NCBI GenBank assembly: GCA_011525695.1
Contig: WYBX01000094.1
Coordinates: forward strand, 1-33,223
Direction: 5' to 3'
From: Verrucomicrobiia bacterium
GTDB lineage: Bacteria > Verrucomicrobiota > Verrucomicrobiia > Opitutales > Opitutaceae
DNA: 33,223 nt
The position numbers were made by a program, and so were the translations under genes. The stretch's first letter is position 1; every line of letters begins with the position of its first letter. Below are positions 15,498 through 24,510 of the stretch, one piece after another. A model generated the notes under the pieces. That model was not told the DNA's origin. It made no database searches and saw only the letters and a program-made list of their open reading frames with translations.

Positions 15498-17810
15498 ATC
15501 CGCCTTCATGTCGCTCGAGTCCTCCGGACGCTCGCGCAGCCACTCCTGGAAGCTGGTAATCTGGGCCTGGGTCCCGAGCCCGAGGACCTCGTCCCCCGCG
15601 TGCAGGACCTCCTGGGCGCCTGGATTCAGGATCCGAAGCCCGCCCCGGTGCACGCCCGCGATCTGCACCCCAAAATCGCGCGCCGGTGAAATATCGCCGA
15701 GCGAGCGTCCCGCCGCCCGGCTCCAGACCGGGATCATCATCACTTCCATCCGCACCTCCTCGAACAGCGATTCGGTTCCCGCGGCGCCCGAAACCGTGTT
15801 CAGAAACCGGCGTCCCATCTGGACCTGCTCCGGCGTGCCCATCAGCAACACCTTGTCCCGTGGATACAGCACCGCATCGGGCCCCGGCAGCGGGATCATG
15901 AAGCCCTGCCGCTCGATCCCCACGACCGAGCAGCCAAACCGCGATCGCAGGTCCAGTTCGGCGATCTGACGCCCCTGGCAGTCCGCCAGGTCCGGCAGGG
16001 TGCAGTCGATCATGTGCAGGTTCCAGTCGCCGTGCGGCTGCAGCCACGGGGCGGTGGTCGCCGTCATCTCCGACTCCCCGGCCGCGATCACGCTGAGCAG
16101 TTCGACCTCCATCTCGCTGTGCCAGTAAATCAGCTTCCGCCGCAGGACCACCAGCGCCACCAGCGCCACCACTGCGCTCAGCAGCAGCAGCCATTTCGTG
16201 GTGCCTTCCGCCGGCACGATCGAGGCCAGCCAGACGTACATCGCGGCTCCCAGCCCGATCTTCAGCCCGGTCTCGATCACCGGCCGCAACCGCTTCGCGT
16301 GCACGTGCCCCCGGGTTGAAAGCTCCGCATACAGCAGCGCCATGGCGGAAAGGTTGCGCCAGATCGCCACCAGCGGCGCAAGCGTCACCACCACCAGCGC
16401 CGTCCAGAACACCACCTCCAGTCCATGGGGAAACAGCCAGTCGGGGCCGAGCCAGGCTTCCAGCATCGTCAGTGCCTGGTTGGAGAAGACGATCAATCCC
16501 GTCACCAGCATGGCGCCAACAGCCACCTGCACCACGCGCTTGCGGCTCAGCTGCCAGAGGAGGTTACGCGAACCACGCTGCCGGGCCCGTTCCAGCCAGC
16601 CATGATACGCCCCCAGCCAGTCCACGAGCCAGCGCGGCTCGCGCTCCATCAGCGCCGCGGCGATCCGGCCCGAGTGGCGCGTGAGCAGCGGGGCGGCCAG
16701 CGTGGTCATGAGCGAGACCCCGACGGCGAGCGGATAGAATTTCGCCGGCACGACCGCCGCGCCCACCCCGAGCTGCGCGATGATGAAGGAAAACTCGCCA
16801 ATCGGCGTGACGGCCAGGCCGGTGCGCAACGCATCCTTCCTCGGGGTGCCGATGACGCTCAGCCCCACGGCCACCGCCAGCGGCCGTGCCGCCAGCGTGA
16901 ACAGCCCGATCCCGATGATCAGCCCGGCCTCCTCCCACAGGTGCCGCGCATTGATCTGCAGCCCGATCGCGACGAAGAAGACCGCGCTGAAAACGTCGCG
17001 CATCCCTTCGAAGGTCCGCTCCACCTGGTGGCGGTGCATCGTCTCCGCCACGATCGTGCCGAGCAGGAAGGCCCCGAGCGCCAGTGAGTACCCGGCCGCA
17101 TGCGCGACCACCGCCAGCCCGAACAGCAGCCCGCAGATCCCGAGCGTCTGCAACTCCTGATCGGCCGCGATGCTCATCCGCCGCAGCAGCCACGGCACCA
17201 GCAGCAGCCCGACGACACTCGCCAGCACGACAAACGCACCCAGAAACAGCAGCGTCTCGGGGATCCCGCCGCCGTTGCCGCGGCCCAGGTTCACCAGCGA
17301 ATTCAGAATCGTCAGCATCACCACCGCCACCACGTCCTCCAGCACCGCCACGCCCATCGCCAGCTGGCCCGGCCGTTCGTGGTTCGTGCCGGTCTCATGG
17401 AGGATCTTCGCGATGATCGCCGAGGACGACACCATCAGCATCCCGGCCAGGAACAGCGCCTCCGTCGCCGTCCATCCCAGCGTGATACCGAGGAGCCGCG
17501 CGAGATGGTAGACGATGATCGCCCCGACCGCCGTCGCGACCATCAGCGAGAGTCCCAGCCGCCGCAGCTTGCGCACGCTCAGCCGCAGCCCGATCGAGAA
17601 CATCAGGAAGACGAGCCCGACCTGCGCGAGCGTCTGGATCCGCTCGACGTCGGACACGAGCCGCACCGGCGGCGTGAACGGGCCGACCACCATTCCCGCC
17701 ACCAGGTACCCGACGATTGCCGACAGCCCGATCCGCTGGCAGGCCCAGCCCACAACACCGGCGACCATCAGGATGACGGCCAGATCCTTGATAAACTCGA
17801 TGCCATGCAT
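15495..17810 (-). CDS. CPA2-type cation:proton antiporter with two RCK_C-like domains
   Basis: A 771-residue inner-membrane transporter, probably K+/H+ or Na+/H+. The first about 390 residues carry the CPA2 core of roughly 12 helices, with the ion-binding ED pair at E158-D159 (VAVLEDVVAVVML). A second membrane block (about 425-560, four or five helices) is not part of standard Kef proteins. The soluble C-terminus has two RCK_C-like (TrkA-C) modules: about 590-665 (IDCTLPDLADCQGRQIAEL... MGTPEQV) and about 690-765 (GRSLGDISPARDFGVQIAGV... VLGLGTQAQI). There is no Rossmann RCK_N domain. RCK_C domains bind c-di-AMP in some transporters, which is notable given the cyclase at 4177-5520. It is divergent from mreB. 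Confidence 0.88.
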   Translation of the reverse strand: MHGIEFIKDLAVILMVAGVVGWACQRIGLSAIVGYLVAGMVVGPFTPPVRLVSDVERIQTLAQVGLVFLMFSIGLRLSVRKLRRLGLSLMVATAVGAIIVYHLARLLGITLGWTATEALFLAGMLMVSSSAIIAKILHETGTNHERPGQLAMGVAVLEDVVAVVMLTILNSLVNLGRGNGGGIPETLLFLGAFVVLASVVGLLLVPWLLRRMSIAADQELQTLGICGLLFGLAVVAHAAGYSLALGAFLLGTIVAETMHRHQVERTFEGMRDVFSAVFFVAIGLQINARHLWEEAGLIIGIGLFTLAARPLAVAVGLSVIGTPRKDALRTGLAVTPIGEFSFIIAQLGVGAAVVPAKFYPLAVGVSLMTTLAAPLLTRHSGRIAAALMEREPRWLVDWLGAYHGWLERARQRGSRNLLWQLSRKRVVQVAVGAMLVTGLIVFSNQALTMLEAWLGPDWLFPHGLEVVFWTALVVVTLAPLVAIWRNLSAMALLYAELSTRGHVHAKRLRPVIETGLKIGLGAAMYVWLASIVPAEGTTKWLLLLSAVVALVALVVLRRKLIYWHSEMEVELLSVIAAGESEMTATTAPWLQPHGDWNLHMIDCTLPDLADCQGRQIAELDLRSRFGCSVVGIERQGFMIPLPGPDAVLYPRDKVLLMGTPEQVQMGRRFLNTVSGAAGTESLFEEVRMEVMMIPVWSRAAGRSLGDISPARDFGVQIAGVHRGGLRILNPGAQEVLHAGDEVLGLGTQAQITSFQEWLRERPEDSSDMKAD

Positions 17811-17882
17811 GCGTCGCGGGTGCCATCAACACGCGCCGAACCGCCCGATGGGTCAAGCCCATGCCATGCGCGGTTCAAAGGA

Positions 17883-17911
17883 TTGACACCCCGAATACGC
17901 GACGATTCGTT
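17883..17911 (+). promoter_or_regulatory. Candidate promoter of the mre operon
   Basis: A perfect TTGACA lies at 17883-17888, 60 bp before mreB. The -10 at 17-bp spacing is TTCGTT, a weak match. The 138-bp region is shared with the divergent antiporter. Confidence 0.35.
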
Positions 17912-17948
17912 ACCTTCGGCGGAAACGTCGCCCACCTCCAGCGCTCCT

Positions 17949-18962
17949 ATGGCGAACATCCTCGGTTATTTCTCGAACGACATCGGCATCGACCTCGGCA
18001 CGGCCAACACTCTCGTTTACGTCAAAGACAAAGGCATCGTGCTGCGCGAGCCTTCCGTGGTGGCGCTCGACACCGCGACCCGCAAGGTCCGCGCCGTGGG
18101 CGATGAAGCGAAGCGAATGCTGGGTCGCACGCCGGGCAACATCACCGCCATCCGGCCGATGAAGGATGGCGTGATCGCCGACTTCGATGTGACCGAGGCG
18201 ATGCTGCGTTATTTCATCCGCAAGGTCTCGAACAGCGCCTTCCGGGCGCCGCCCCGCGTCGTGATCGCCATCCCCTCGGGAATCACCGAGGTCGAGAAGC
18301 GCGCGGTCAAGGAATCGGCGATGCACGCCGGCGCCCGTGACGTGATCACCATCCCGGAGCCGATGGCCGCCGCCATCGGCGTCGGCCTGCCAATCGACGA
18401 GCCCGCCGCCAACATGATCGTCGACATCGGCGGCGGCACCACGGAAATCGCCATCATCTCGTTGAACGGGATCGTGTTCTCCAAGTCCATCCGGGTCGCC
18501 GGCGACGAACTGGATCTCGCGATCATCAACTACATGAAACGCGCCTACAACCTGCTGATCGGTGAACGCACCGCGGAGGAAATCAAGGTGCGCGTCGGCT
18601 CCGCCTACCCGCTGGACGAGGAGCTCACCATGGAGGTGAAGGGCCGCGACTCCGTTGCCGGCCTGCCCAAGACCATCCACATCACCTCCCAGGAAATCCG
18701 CGAGGCGCTGGCGGATACGGTCGCCGCAATCGTCGATGCCGTCCGGGTGACGCTCGAGCGCTGCCCGCCGGAACTGTCGGCCGACCTCGTCGATCGCGGT
18801 TTCGTCATGGCTGGCGGCGGCGCCCTCATCCGGGGGGTCGACAAGCTGCTCAGCGAAAAGACCGGGCTGCCCGTGACCGTGAGCGAGGATCCGCTCTCAG
18901 CCGTGGCCAACGGCACCGGCGCGGTGCTCAACGACCTGTCGTGGTTGATGCAGAACGCGTGA
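17949..18962 (+). CDS. mreB: Rod-shape determining protein MreB
   Basis: A 337-residue bacterial actin that polymerises under the inner membrane and directs lateral peptidoglycan synthesis. The start is ATG 17949. Actin-fold signatures are in order: phosphate-1 DIGIDLGTANTLVY (11-24), then VIAIPSGITEVEKRAV, phosphate-2 MIVDIGGGTTEIAII, and the adenosine motif MAGGGALIRG near the C-terminus. The length is standard. It is first in a mreB-mreC-mreD-mrdA operon on the plus strand. Confidence 0.97.
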   Translation: MANILGYFSNDIGIDLGTANTLVYVKDKGIVLREPSVVALDTATRKVRAVGDEAKRMLGRTPGNITAIRPMKDGVIADFDVTEAMLRYFIRKVSNSAFRAPPRVVIAIPSGITEVEKRAVKESAMHAGARDVITIPEPMAAAIGVGLPIDEPAANMIVDIGGGTTEIAIISLNGIVFSKSIRVAGDELDLAIINYMKRAYNLLIGERTAEEIKVRVGSAYPLDEELTMEVKGRDSVAGLPKTIHITSQEIREALADTVAAIVDAVRVTLERCPPELSADLVDRGFVMAGGGALIRGVDKLLSEKTGLPVTVSEDPLSAVANGTGAVLNDLSWLMQNA

Positions 18963-19107
18963 GGAGGATGCGCGTTCCGCGCAGCCTGAATGCCAGCTTT
19001 CCTCATCGGAATGCGGCGCGTTAGCGAGTTTGTCGGCTACCGACCGTCCCAAGCCCAACTGCGCAGCCCAATCTCCTTCCCGCCCCGGCCAACTCGCGGA
19101 GAATCCC

Positions 19108-19944
19108 GTGCCCTTCAAACGATTCGACCAAGCCAGGCCTTTCGTCACGCTCGGCGTGGCCGTGGCTGCCTGGGCGATTCTGCCCGGGGCGTTGAAGAGC
19201 TTCACCCGCGCGACCTTCTTTGAACTCACCGCCCCGATTTCGATCGTCGCCTCCCATGTCGGCGACCTGCAGGAATACTGGGCACTCCGGCTGCACTCGA
19301 AACATGAGTTGATTCGGGCCGGCACCGAGCTGGCGCGGCTCAATGCCTCCTACCAGGTCGCCGTCCAGCAGACCAACGAACTCCGGGCGGAGATCGATCG
19401 GCTGGAAAGCCTCCTCCGGCTGCCTTCCTTCACCCAGTATCGGTACGAACACGCCCGGGTCGCCCGGCGCGACTTTTCGGGCTGGTGGCAGCGAATCGTG
19501 ATCCGCAAGGGTCGCAACTACGGCATCCCTCTGGGCGCACCCGTGATCTTTTCGGGCGGCGTCGTCGGCCGCGTCACCGAAGTGCACGCCGCCACCTCGG
19601 TCGTGGAGCTGATCAGCAGCCCCAATGTCCGGCTCGCCGGCGTGGTGGAAGGCGATGTGCTGGGCCGGCCCATCAGCTTCCAGGGCGGGGTGAATCCCAC
19701 CTTCGCCCCGCCCACCGGCATCGTCGAATTTGTCCCGCTCGATGTCATCGCCAGCCCCACCTCGACCAAACGACTGGTCACCTCCGGGCTCGGCGGCGTG
19801 TTTCCACCGGGCCTCACCCTCGGCACCATCACGGTCGCCAGGATTGCCAGCGACGGGCTCTTCAAGACCGGCGAGGTGAAACTCGATGAACGGCTCGGCT
19901 CGCTGACCGAGGTCACCGTCCTTGTCCCCCTTGCCACCGAATGA
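19108..19944 (+). CDS. mreC: Rod-shape determining protein MreC
   Basis: A 278-residue periplasmic scaffold that links MreB to the elongation synthases. I choose GTG 19108 (MPFKRFDQARPF): GGAG sits 7 bp upstream, and the start leaves a short basic N-terminus before the single membrane helix (about 12-28). A TTG start at 19030 would add 26 non-conserved residues. A coiled coil follows (about 58-100, HSKHELIRAGTELARLNASY... LRAEIDRLESLL), then the two beta-barrel halves with GVVGRVTEV and GLGGVFPPGLTLGTI. It ends with an ATGA overlap with mreD, so translation is coupled. Confidence 0.92.
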   Translation: MPFKRFDQARPFVTLGVAVAAWAILPGALKSFTRATFFELTAPISIVASHVGDLQEYWALRLHSKHELIRAGTELARLNASYQVAVQQTNELRAEIDRLESLLRLPSFTQYRYEHARVARRDFSGWWQRIVIRKGRNYGIPLGAPVIFSGGVVGRVTEVHAATSVVELISSPNVRLAGVVEGDVLGRPISFQGGVNPTFAPPTGIVEFVPLDVIASPTSTKRLVTSGLGGVFPPGLTLGTITVARIASDGLFKTGEVKLDERLGSLTEVTVLVPLATE

Positions 19945-20456
19945 GCACCCGCCGCGTTTTCGTGCTGTTCGGCACCCTTCTGGTTCTCTGGGCCATCGTC
20001 GCCCAGCTCAACCACGCGCTGACCGCCATCCGGGTTTATCTGTTTGCCGGCGCGCTCTACGTGGTGGCGCAGGCGCTGTTCCAGCCGCTGCGCACCGGGC
20101 TCGTCATCTCCCTGCTGGGCGGGCTGCTCTGCGATGCCACGACGCCGGTGACCTTCGGCACCCACGCGTTCCTCTTCGTCGCCGCCCATGCCGCGGTCTA
20201 TCACCTGCGCGACCGGCTGCCGCGCGATGACGCCGCCGGGCGGATCGTCATGGTGCTGCTGGTGAACCTGGGGCTGTTCCTGGTTTTTTCCTTCACCCAG
20301 GTCCACCGTTCCCCAGCGCCCGCCGCAATCTGGCCGCGGCTCCTCGTCGACCTGCTTTGCTCCCAGCTGTTTTTGGCCCTGATCACCCCGTGGTTCTTCG
20401 CGTTGCAACACCGGGCGCTGGTGCTGGCTCGCGCGAGTCGCGAAAATCTCGCCTAA
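19941..20456 (+). CDS. mreD: Rod-shape determining protein MreD
   Basis: A 171-residue integral membrane protein with about five predicted helices (for example 7-24, 30-47, 50-66, 100-118, 131-152) and the loop GLLCDATTPVTFGTHAFLF. The small acidic/Gly motif after the third helix is characteristic of MreD. It is recognised mainly by size, topology and position: its start overlaps the mreC stop by 4 bp, and mrdA follows after 40 bp. It acts with MreC in the elongasome. Confidence 0.88.
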   Translation: MSTRRVFVLFGTLLVLWAIVAQLNHALTAIRVYLFAGALYVVAQALFQPLRTGLVISLLGGLLCDATTPVTFGTHAFLFVAAHAAVYHLRDRLPRDDAAGRIVMVLLVNLGLFLVFSFTQVHRSPAPAAIWPRLLVDLLCSQLFLALITPWFFALQHRALVLARASRENLA

Positions 20457-20464
20457 TCGCGGCC

Positions 20465-20484
20465 GGGACGCTGTCCTGCGTCCC
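20465..20484. repeat. Hairpin between mreD and mrdA
   Basis: GGGACGC-TGTCCT-GCGTCCC, a perfect 7-bp stem with a 6-nt loop. It shares the GGACG/CGTCC stem with the hairpins at 107-126 and 32959-32978 but has a different loop. Inside an operon, it could attenuate expression or stabilise the mRNA. Confidence 0.5.
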
Positions 20485-20496
20485 ACCTCCACGCCC

Positions 20497-22473
20497 ATGG
20501 CCACGAACGACGTCAACCTTGCCGACCGCTCCGGCAATCTCGTCGAGTCGTACAAGGGTTATGATCCCCGGATTATCCTGTTCTATTTCCTGATCTTCGC
20601 GCTGCTCCTGACGCTCGCGATCGGGCTGGGGTACCAGCAGCTTTCGAAGACCAACGAATACGCCGTGGCCGAGAAACGGCAGAACCAGCGCCGGATCCTG
20701 GTGCCGGGGCCGCGGGGCTACATCTACGATCGGGAAGGCAGGCTCCTGGTCGGCAATCGCGCCCGGTTCTCTGTCCGGCTGCTGCTCGACGAGATCCGGC
20801 CCGAAATCCTCCGCGAATTCCGGCTGATCCGGAACAATTACCGGGCGGTGAACGACAAGGACATCCCGACCAGCCGGGAAATCTGGCGGATCGCCCGGGT
20901 CTCCGTCGTGCAACGCTACCTGGACGAGGTGAACCGGATCCTGTTGCGGCAGGAGAAGGTCAACTCGGGCGAACTCGACCGGCATTTCAACCGCGAACTG
21001 CTGCTCCCATTCACGCTGATCGACGACCTCGAGCCCACGGAATATGCCCGGCTGCTGGAGCGGCTGCCCGTGAACTCCCCGGCCTCCGTCTACACCTTCA
21101 GCACCCGCTATTACCCCTATGGCTCCGCCGCTGCCCATACCCTGGGCTACGTGGGCACCACGGACGACGTGACGATCGAGGACTTTCCCGGCGACGAGCT
21201 CCGGACCTTCAAGATGAAGGGCACGATGGGCCGCGATGGGATCGAGAAACAGTACGATGCGGTGCTCCAGGGCGAGGCCGGCGGGATGATCTTCCGTGTC
21301 GATCCTTCCGGCAACCGGATCAATCCCCCCATCCAACAGGTCTTTCCCCGCCAGGGCAGCAACGTCACCCTCTCGCTCGACATCGATCTGCAGCTGGCCG
21401 CCGAACAGGCCCTAACGTATACGGAGATGGCCGGCGCCGCCGTGGCGCTCGAGGTCGCCACCGGCGAGGTCCTCGTGCTCGTCAGCAAGCCGGATTACGA
21501 CCTGAGCCAGTTCGCCCCGCGGCTCAGCCACGCGGCCGCCGCCGACATGACCGAGCGCGGCGCCTGGATGAACCGCGCCACCCAAGGCACCTACCTGCCC
21601 GGATCGTCCTTCAAGATCCTGACCACCCTCGCCGGGTTTCGCTCGGGAATCCTGACCCCGGAGAGCCGGGCCGTCTGCAACGGCGTCTACGTCCTCGGCC
21701 GCGCCACGTTCGACTGCCATGACCGGCATGCCCACGGCGACATCGGGCTCGAGACCGCGATCGAACGCAGCTGCAACGTCTTCTTTTACGAATACGGCCG
21801 GGAAATCGGCGTCGATGCCATCGCCAGCGAGGCCCGTCGCTTCCATTTGGACCGCCCCACCGGCATCGACCTGCCCAACGAAACCCATGCCATGGTCATC
21901 CCCGATCCGGCCTGGAAGCGCCGGGAACGGCCGGACGACGGCCCCTGGAGCGGCGGCAACACGCTCCACCTCGCCATCGGCCAGGGCTACCTGACCGTCA
22001 CGCCGCTGCAGATGGCGGCCTTCACCGCCTCGGTCGCCCGGGGCGAGGTCTGGACCCAGCCCACGCTCCTGCACCAGCCGGGCCGTCCGGCGCAGCGGAC
22101 GGAGCCCATCGGGCTAACCCCCGCCCAGCGCGAGGCGCTCCTGAACGGGATGGAGCGCGTCACCGGGCCGCACGGCACGGCGCGAATCCTGCAAAGCGGG
22201 CTGCGCGGACTCCCCCCACTCACCGGGCTGCGGATTGCCGCGAAGACCGGCACCGCCCAGAAGTACTCGCCGAAGGGCATGATCAACTTTGCCTGGCTGA
22301 TCGCCTTCGCCCCGGTTGAGAATCCACAGATCGCGATTGCCGTGGCGATCGAGGGCGATGTTCCCGGCGAGGAAACCGGCGGCGGCCTCTATGCCTCGCC
22401 CGTGGTTCACGCGATCCTGAAGACCTGGCTGGAAAAGCGGAAAGGTTCACCCGCCAGGATCACGACCGGGTAG
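20497..22473 (+). CDS. mrdA: Penicillin-binding protein 2 (peptidoglycan transpeptidase)
   Basis: A 658-residue class B PBP that crosslinks lateral-wall peptidoglycan. A membrane anchor lies at about 27-46. The pedestal domain begins RRILVPGPRGYIYDREGRLL (65-84). The transpeptidase domain shows SxxK as S370-S-F-K373, SxN as S425-C-N427, and KTG at 583-585 (AAKTGTAQKY). All three catalytic motifs are intact. It is the last gene of the mre operon; rodA, often next to mrdA, is not in the window. The stop codon starts a diverged copy of the 16-nt motif seen at two other gene ends. Confidence 0.95.
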   Translation: MATNDVNLADRSGNLVESYKGYDPRIILFYFLIFALLLTLAIGLGYQQLSKTNEYAVAEKRQNQRRILVPGPRGYIYDREGRLLVGNRARFSVRLLLDEIRPEILREFRLIRNNYRAVNDKDIPTSREIWRIARVSVVQRYLDEVNRILLRQEKVNSGELDRHFNRELLLPFTLIDDLEPTEYARLLERLPVNSPASVYTFSTRYYPYGSAAAHTLGYVGTTDDVTIEDFPGDELRTFKMKGTMGRDGIEKQYDAVLQGEAGGMIFRVDPSGNRINPPIQQVFPRQGSNVTLSLDIDLQLAAEQALTYTEMAGAAVALEVATGEVLVLVSKPDYDLSQFAPRLSHAAAADMTERGAWMNRATQGTYLPGSSFKILTTLAGFRSGILTPESRAVCNGVYVLGRATFDCHDRHAHGDIGLETAIERSCNVFFYEYGREIGVDAIASEARRFHLDRPTGIDLPNETHAMVIPDPAWKRRERPDDGPWSGGNTLHLAIGQGYLTVTPLQMAAFTASVARGEVWTQPTLLHQPGRPAQRTEPIGLTPAQREALLNGMERVTGPHGTARILQSGLRGLPPLTGLRIAAKTGTAQKYSPKGMINFAWLIAFAPVENPQIAIAVAIEGDVPGEETGGGLYASPVVHAILKTWLEKRKGSPARITTG

Positions 22474-22486
22474 CAGGCTGCCGGAC
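22471..22486 (+). repeat. Stop-codon-overlapping motif, copy 3 (diverged)
   Basis: TAGCAGGCTGCCGGAC, where TAG is the mrdA stop. It matches the TA(G/A)CAGC(G/C)TGTCGGTC pattern at 12-13 of 16 positions. Confidence 0.3.
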
Positions 22487-22555
22487 TGATGGCTGCTTCG
22501 GTTCTCGGTTGCCCTGAAGGGTTGCGTTTCGACAGTGTGCAGGCCTCTGCCCCTC

Positions 22556-24340
22556 ATGCGCTCACTCCTGTTCCTCGCGCTGCTTGGTTTCCTTCCGGTT
22601 AATTCGTCAGCTGCCGAGCCTCCGCTGCCGTACCGTTTCCTGGTCGTGATCGGCGATCAATGGAAGGATCCGTCCAGCCGGTTGATCGAGCCCGGTGGTG
22701 AATTCCCCGCCTCGGTCACACTGCTGAAGACCTGGGGAGTCCCGTTCGACATCCTGCGCCTGGATCAACAGCGCTTCGATCGGTACTACCTCATGGATCG
22801 CGACGGCCATCCGCGCTACGGGACGATCATCTGGGACGCCGCGGGCACCTTCGAGATCGCCGGCGAACGGAGGCTCCTCACGACTCTCGTGCAGGATTAC
22901 GGACTCGGACTCGTGGCCCTGGGTGATGCCGTGGCGAATCCGGAAGTGGCCACTCTTGCCGGTCTCCGCCACGACGGCGGAAAGCCCGCCGCAGGGGAAG
23001 TCGCGTGGACTGGCCCGCACTTCGTCACCCGCGGGTTGACCGGGCGGGAACGTGAGCTGGCCGATGTCACGAGACAGCCCACTGGGGTTTCGCCAGCCGG
23101 TGCGACCATCCTGGCCACCCGCGGCGCCCAGCCCTTGCTCAGCGTGCGGAACCAGGGTGGAGCCCGCGTTGCCTGGCTCGACGCCGAACGCGGAACCAGC
23201 CGGTTCAACCGCCAGTTGATGCGCGATCTATTCAAGCGCTCGCTCGTCTGGACCCAGGGCTACGCCCTGTATGCCGAGTATCCCCGGAGCGTCATGCTGC
23301 TGATGGACGATTTCGGCACGTCCGACCGCACCTACCTGCCCTACTGGCATTATCGAACCCTGAACGAGGACGACATCCGCCAGGGCATCATTGAACCGCT
23401 CAAACGCCATGGTGCCCGGCTGGTGATGGACATCATCACGGGTTACGTGGAGCGGAAGACCCACCGCATCCTCAATCCCTGGACGCAGCAGGTGGTCGAC
23501 GAACTCGATGGCCAGACCTTTCATGATTACGTCTCGGCCAAGCGCGGGCTCGATGCGGGGCTGAAGGAGGGAGTCCTCGAAATCCAGTGCCATGGATACA
23601 CGCACATGCTGCCGGATCTGGAATCGCCGCCCGGTCCCTTCCGGGATGTTCCCATGGGTGCCGGTGTGATCAAGGGATTCGACGAGGAATTCGGCGATAA
23701 TCTGCGGAAAAGGGATGTACCGGCGATCACGCAGCGATTCCTGATGGAGCGCGGGATTGAAAACCTCCGCGGGGACTTCGGGGTCGAGCCGCTCTTCGTC
23801 ATCAACGGCGGGGGAGGCAAGTCGCTGTCGTATCCCCACCACACTGCGCGGCTGGCCGCCGAAATGGGTTTCGGGCTCGGGCATTTCAACGCGGTCTGGT
23901 ATCTCGGCCGCGACTTCGCCCTGGGCATGGAGCAGGTCGTGCTCCGGAGGAGCTGGGCGCATGACAAGCCGCTGCCGGCCTCGGACATCGCCTGGACGAT
24001 CGATGGGCCCCAATTCATCGTGTTCCACGATCGCGATGTCTCGATCGACCCGAGTTCGGTCGAGCGTCTGCTCACGAATCTGGGCCCCAAAACCCGCTAT
24101 CTGAGCGCGAATGAATACTCTGGCTACCTGCATGCCCGGGTCGCGCGGGCTGCGGGTGGCGAACCCGCGCTCAGCATCGAATACGACCCGCATTATTGCC
24201 GGCATTTCGAGCAGCATGCATCCGAATGGGTGCTCCATTTGTCGGATGACATCCGGAGCGCGCTGGGTACCTCAGCGCCAGAAAAGCGAACGGTGACGAT
24301 CGCAAAGGGCACCGGCCGGCATCTCGTGCGGCTGGATTGA
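22556..24340 (+). CDS. Large exported protein with NodB-like (polysaccharide deacetylase-type) motifs
   Basis: A 594-residue protein starting at ATG 22556 (MRSLLFLALLGFLP). A GTG at 22535 would add 7 residues. There is a signal peptide to about residue 20. Residues about 25-240 look like a flavodoxin/amidotransferase-type Rossmann domain (PYRFLVVIGDQW... TIIWDAAG... YGLGLVALGDA). Residues about 245-520 carry motifs of the deformed TIM barrel of carbohydrate esterase family 4: an Asp pair in LLMDDFGTS (D251-D252) and HGYTH (H346/H350), the usual metal-binding Asp-His-His set. A C-terminal beta domain ends the protein. It may be a deacetylase or a catalytically related glycan enzyme; the exact substrate is unknown. 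It lies 82 bp after mrdA and is possibly read through. Confidence 0.65.
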   Translation: MRSLLFLALLGFLPVNSSAAEPPLPYRFLVVIGDQWKDPSSRLIEPGGEFPASVTLLKTWGVPFDILRLDQQRFDRYYLMDRDGHPRYGTIIWDAAGTFEIAGERRLLTTLVQDYGLGLVALGDAVANPEVATLAGLRHDGGKPAAGEVAWTGPHFVTRGLTGRERELADVTRQPTGVSPAGATILATRGAQPLLSVRNQGGARVAWLDAERGTSRFNRQLMRDLFKRSLVWTQGYALYAEYPRSVMLLMDDFGTSDRTYLPYWHYRTLNEDDIRQGIIEPLKRHGARLVMDIITGYVERKTHRILNPWTQQVVDELDGQTFHDYVSAKRGLDAGLKEGVLEIQCHGYTHMLPDLESPPGPFRDVPMGAGVIKGFDEEFGDNLRKRDVPAITQRFLMERGIENLRGDFGVEPLFVINGGGGKSLSYPHHTARLAAEMGFGLGHFNAVWYLGRDFALGMEQVVLRRSWAHDKPLPASDIAWTIDGPQFIVFHDRDVSIDPSSVERLLTNLGPKTRYLSANEYSGYLHARVARAAGGEPALSIEYDPHYCRHFEQHASEWVLHLSDDIRSALGTSAPEKRTVTIAKGTGRHLVRLD

Positions 24341-24380
24341 ACGCGACGCCATAAGTCCTGACCGGGTCCTCGTAGGGGCG

Positions 24381-24505
24381 CAGTGATCGGTTGTCGGTGA
24401 TCGGTGCAACATTTCACTGATCACCGATCACTAATCACCGATCACTGATCACCGATCACTAATCACCGATCACTAATCACCGATCACTAATCACCGATCA
24501 CTGAT
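24381..24505. repeat. 14-bp tandem repeat with inverted copies between convergent genes
   Basis: Six consecutive copies of TCACCGATCACT(A/G)A run from 24421 to 24504, preceded by a partial copy (24415-24420). Upstream, 24382-24406 holds two inverted partial copies (AGTGATCGGT, GTCGGTGATCGGTG). Their complement can pair with any of the tandem units to make a long stem. The unit itself contains the self-complementary GATC. The element fills the 170-bp gap between two convergent genes and may serve as a bidirectional transcription stop. Confidence 0.9.
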
Positions 24506-24510
24506 CTACG

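Noticed and set aside
16425..17948. Open plus-strand frames antisense to the antiporter, including an extension of the mreB frame
   Set aside because: They are antisense to a clear antiporter. The MreB fold begins at ATG 17949, and the upstream residues are rich in His/Gln/Arg/Pro.
24381..24505. CRISPR array
   Set aside because: The units are directly adjacent 14-mers without spacers and no cas gene is nearby.
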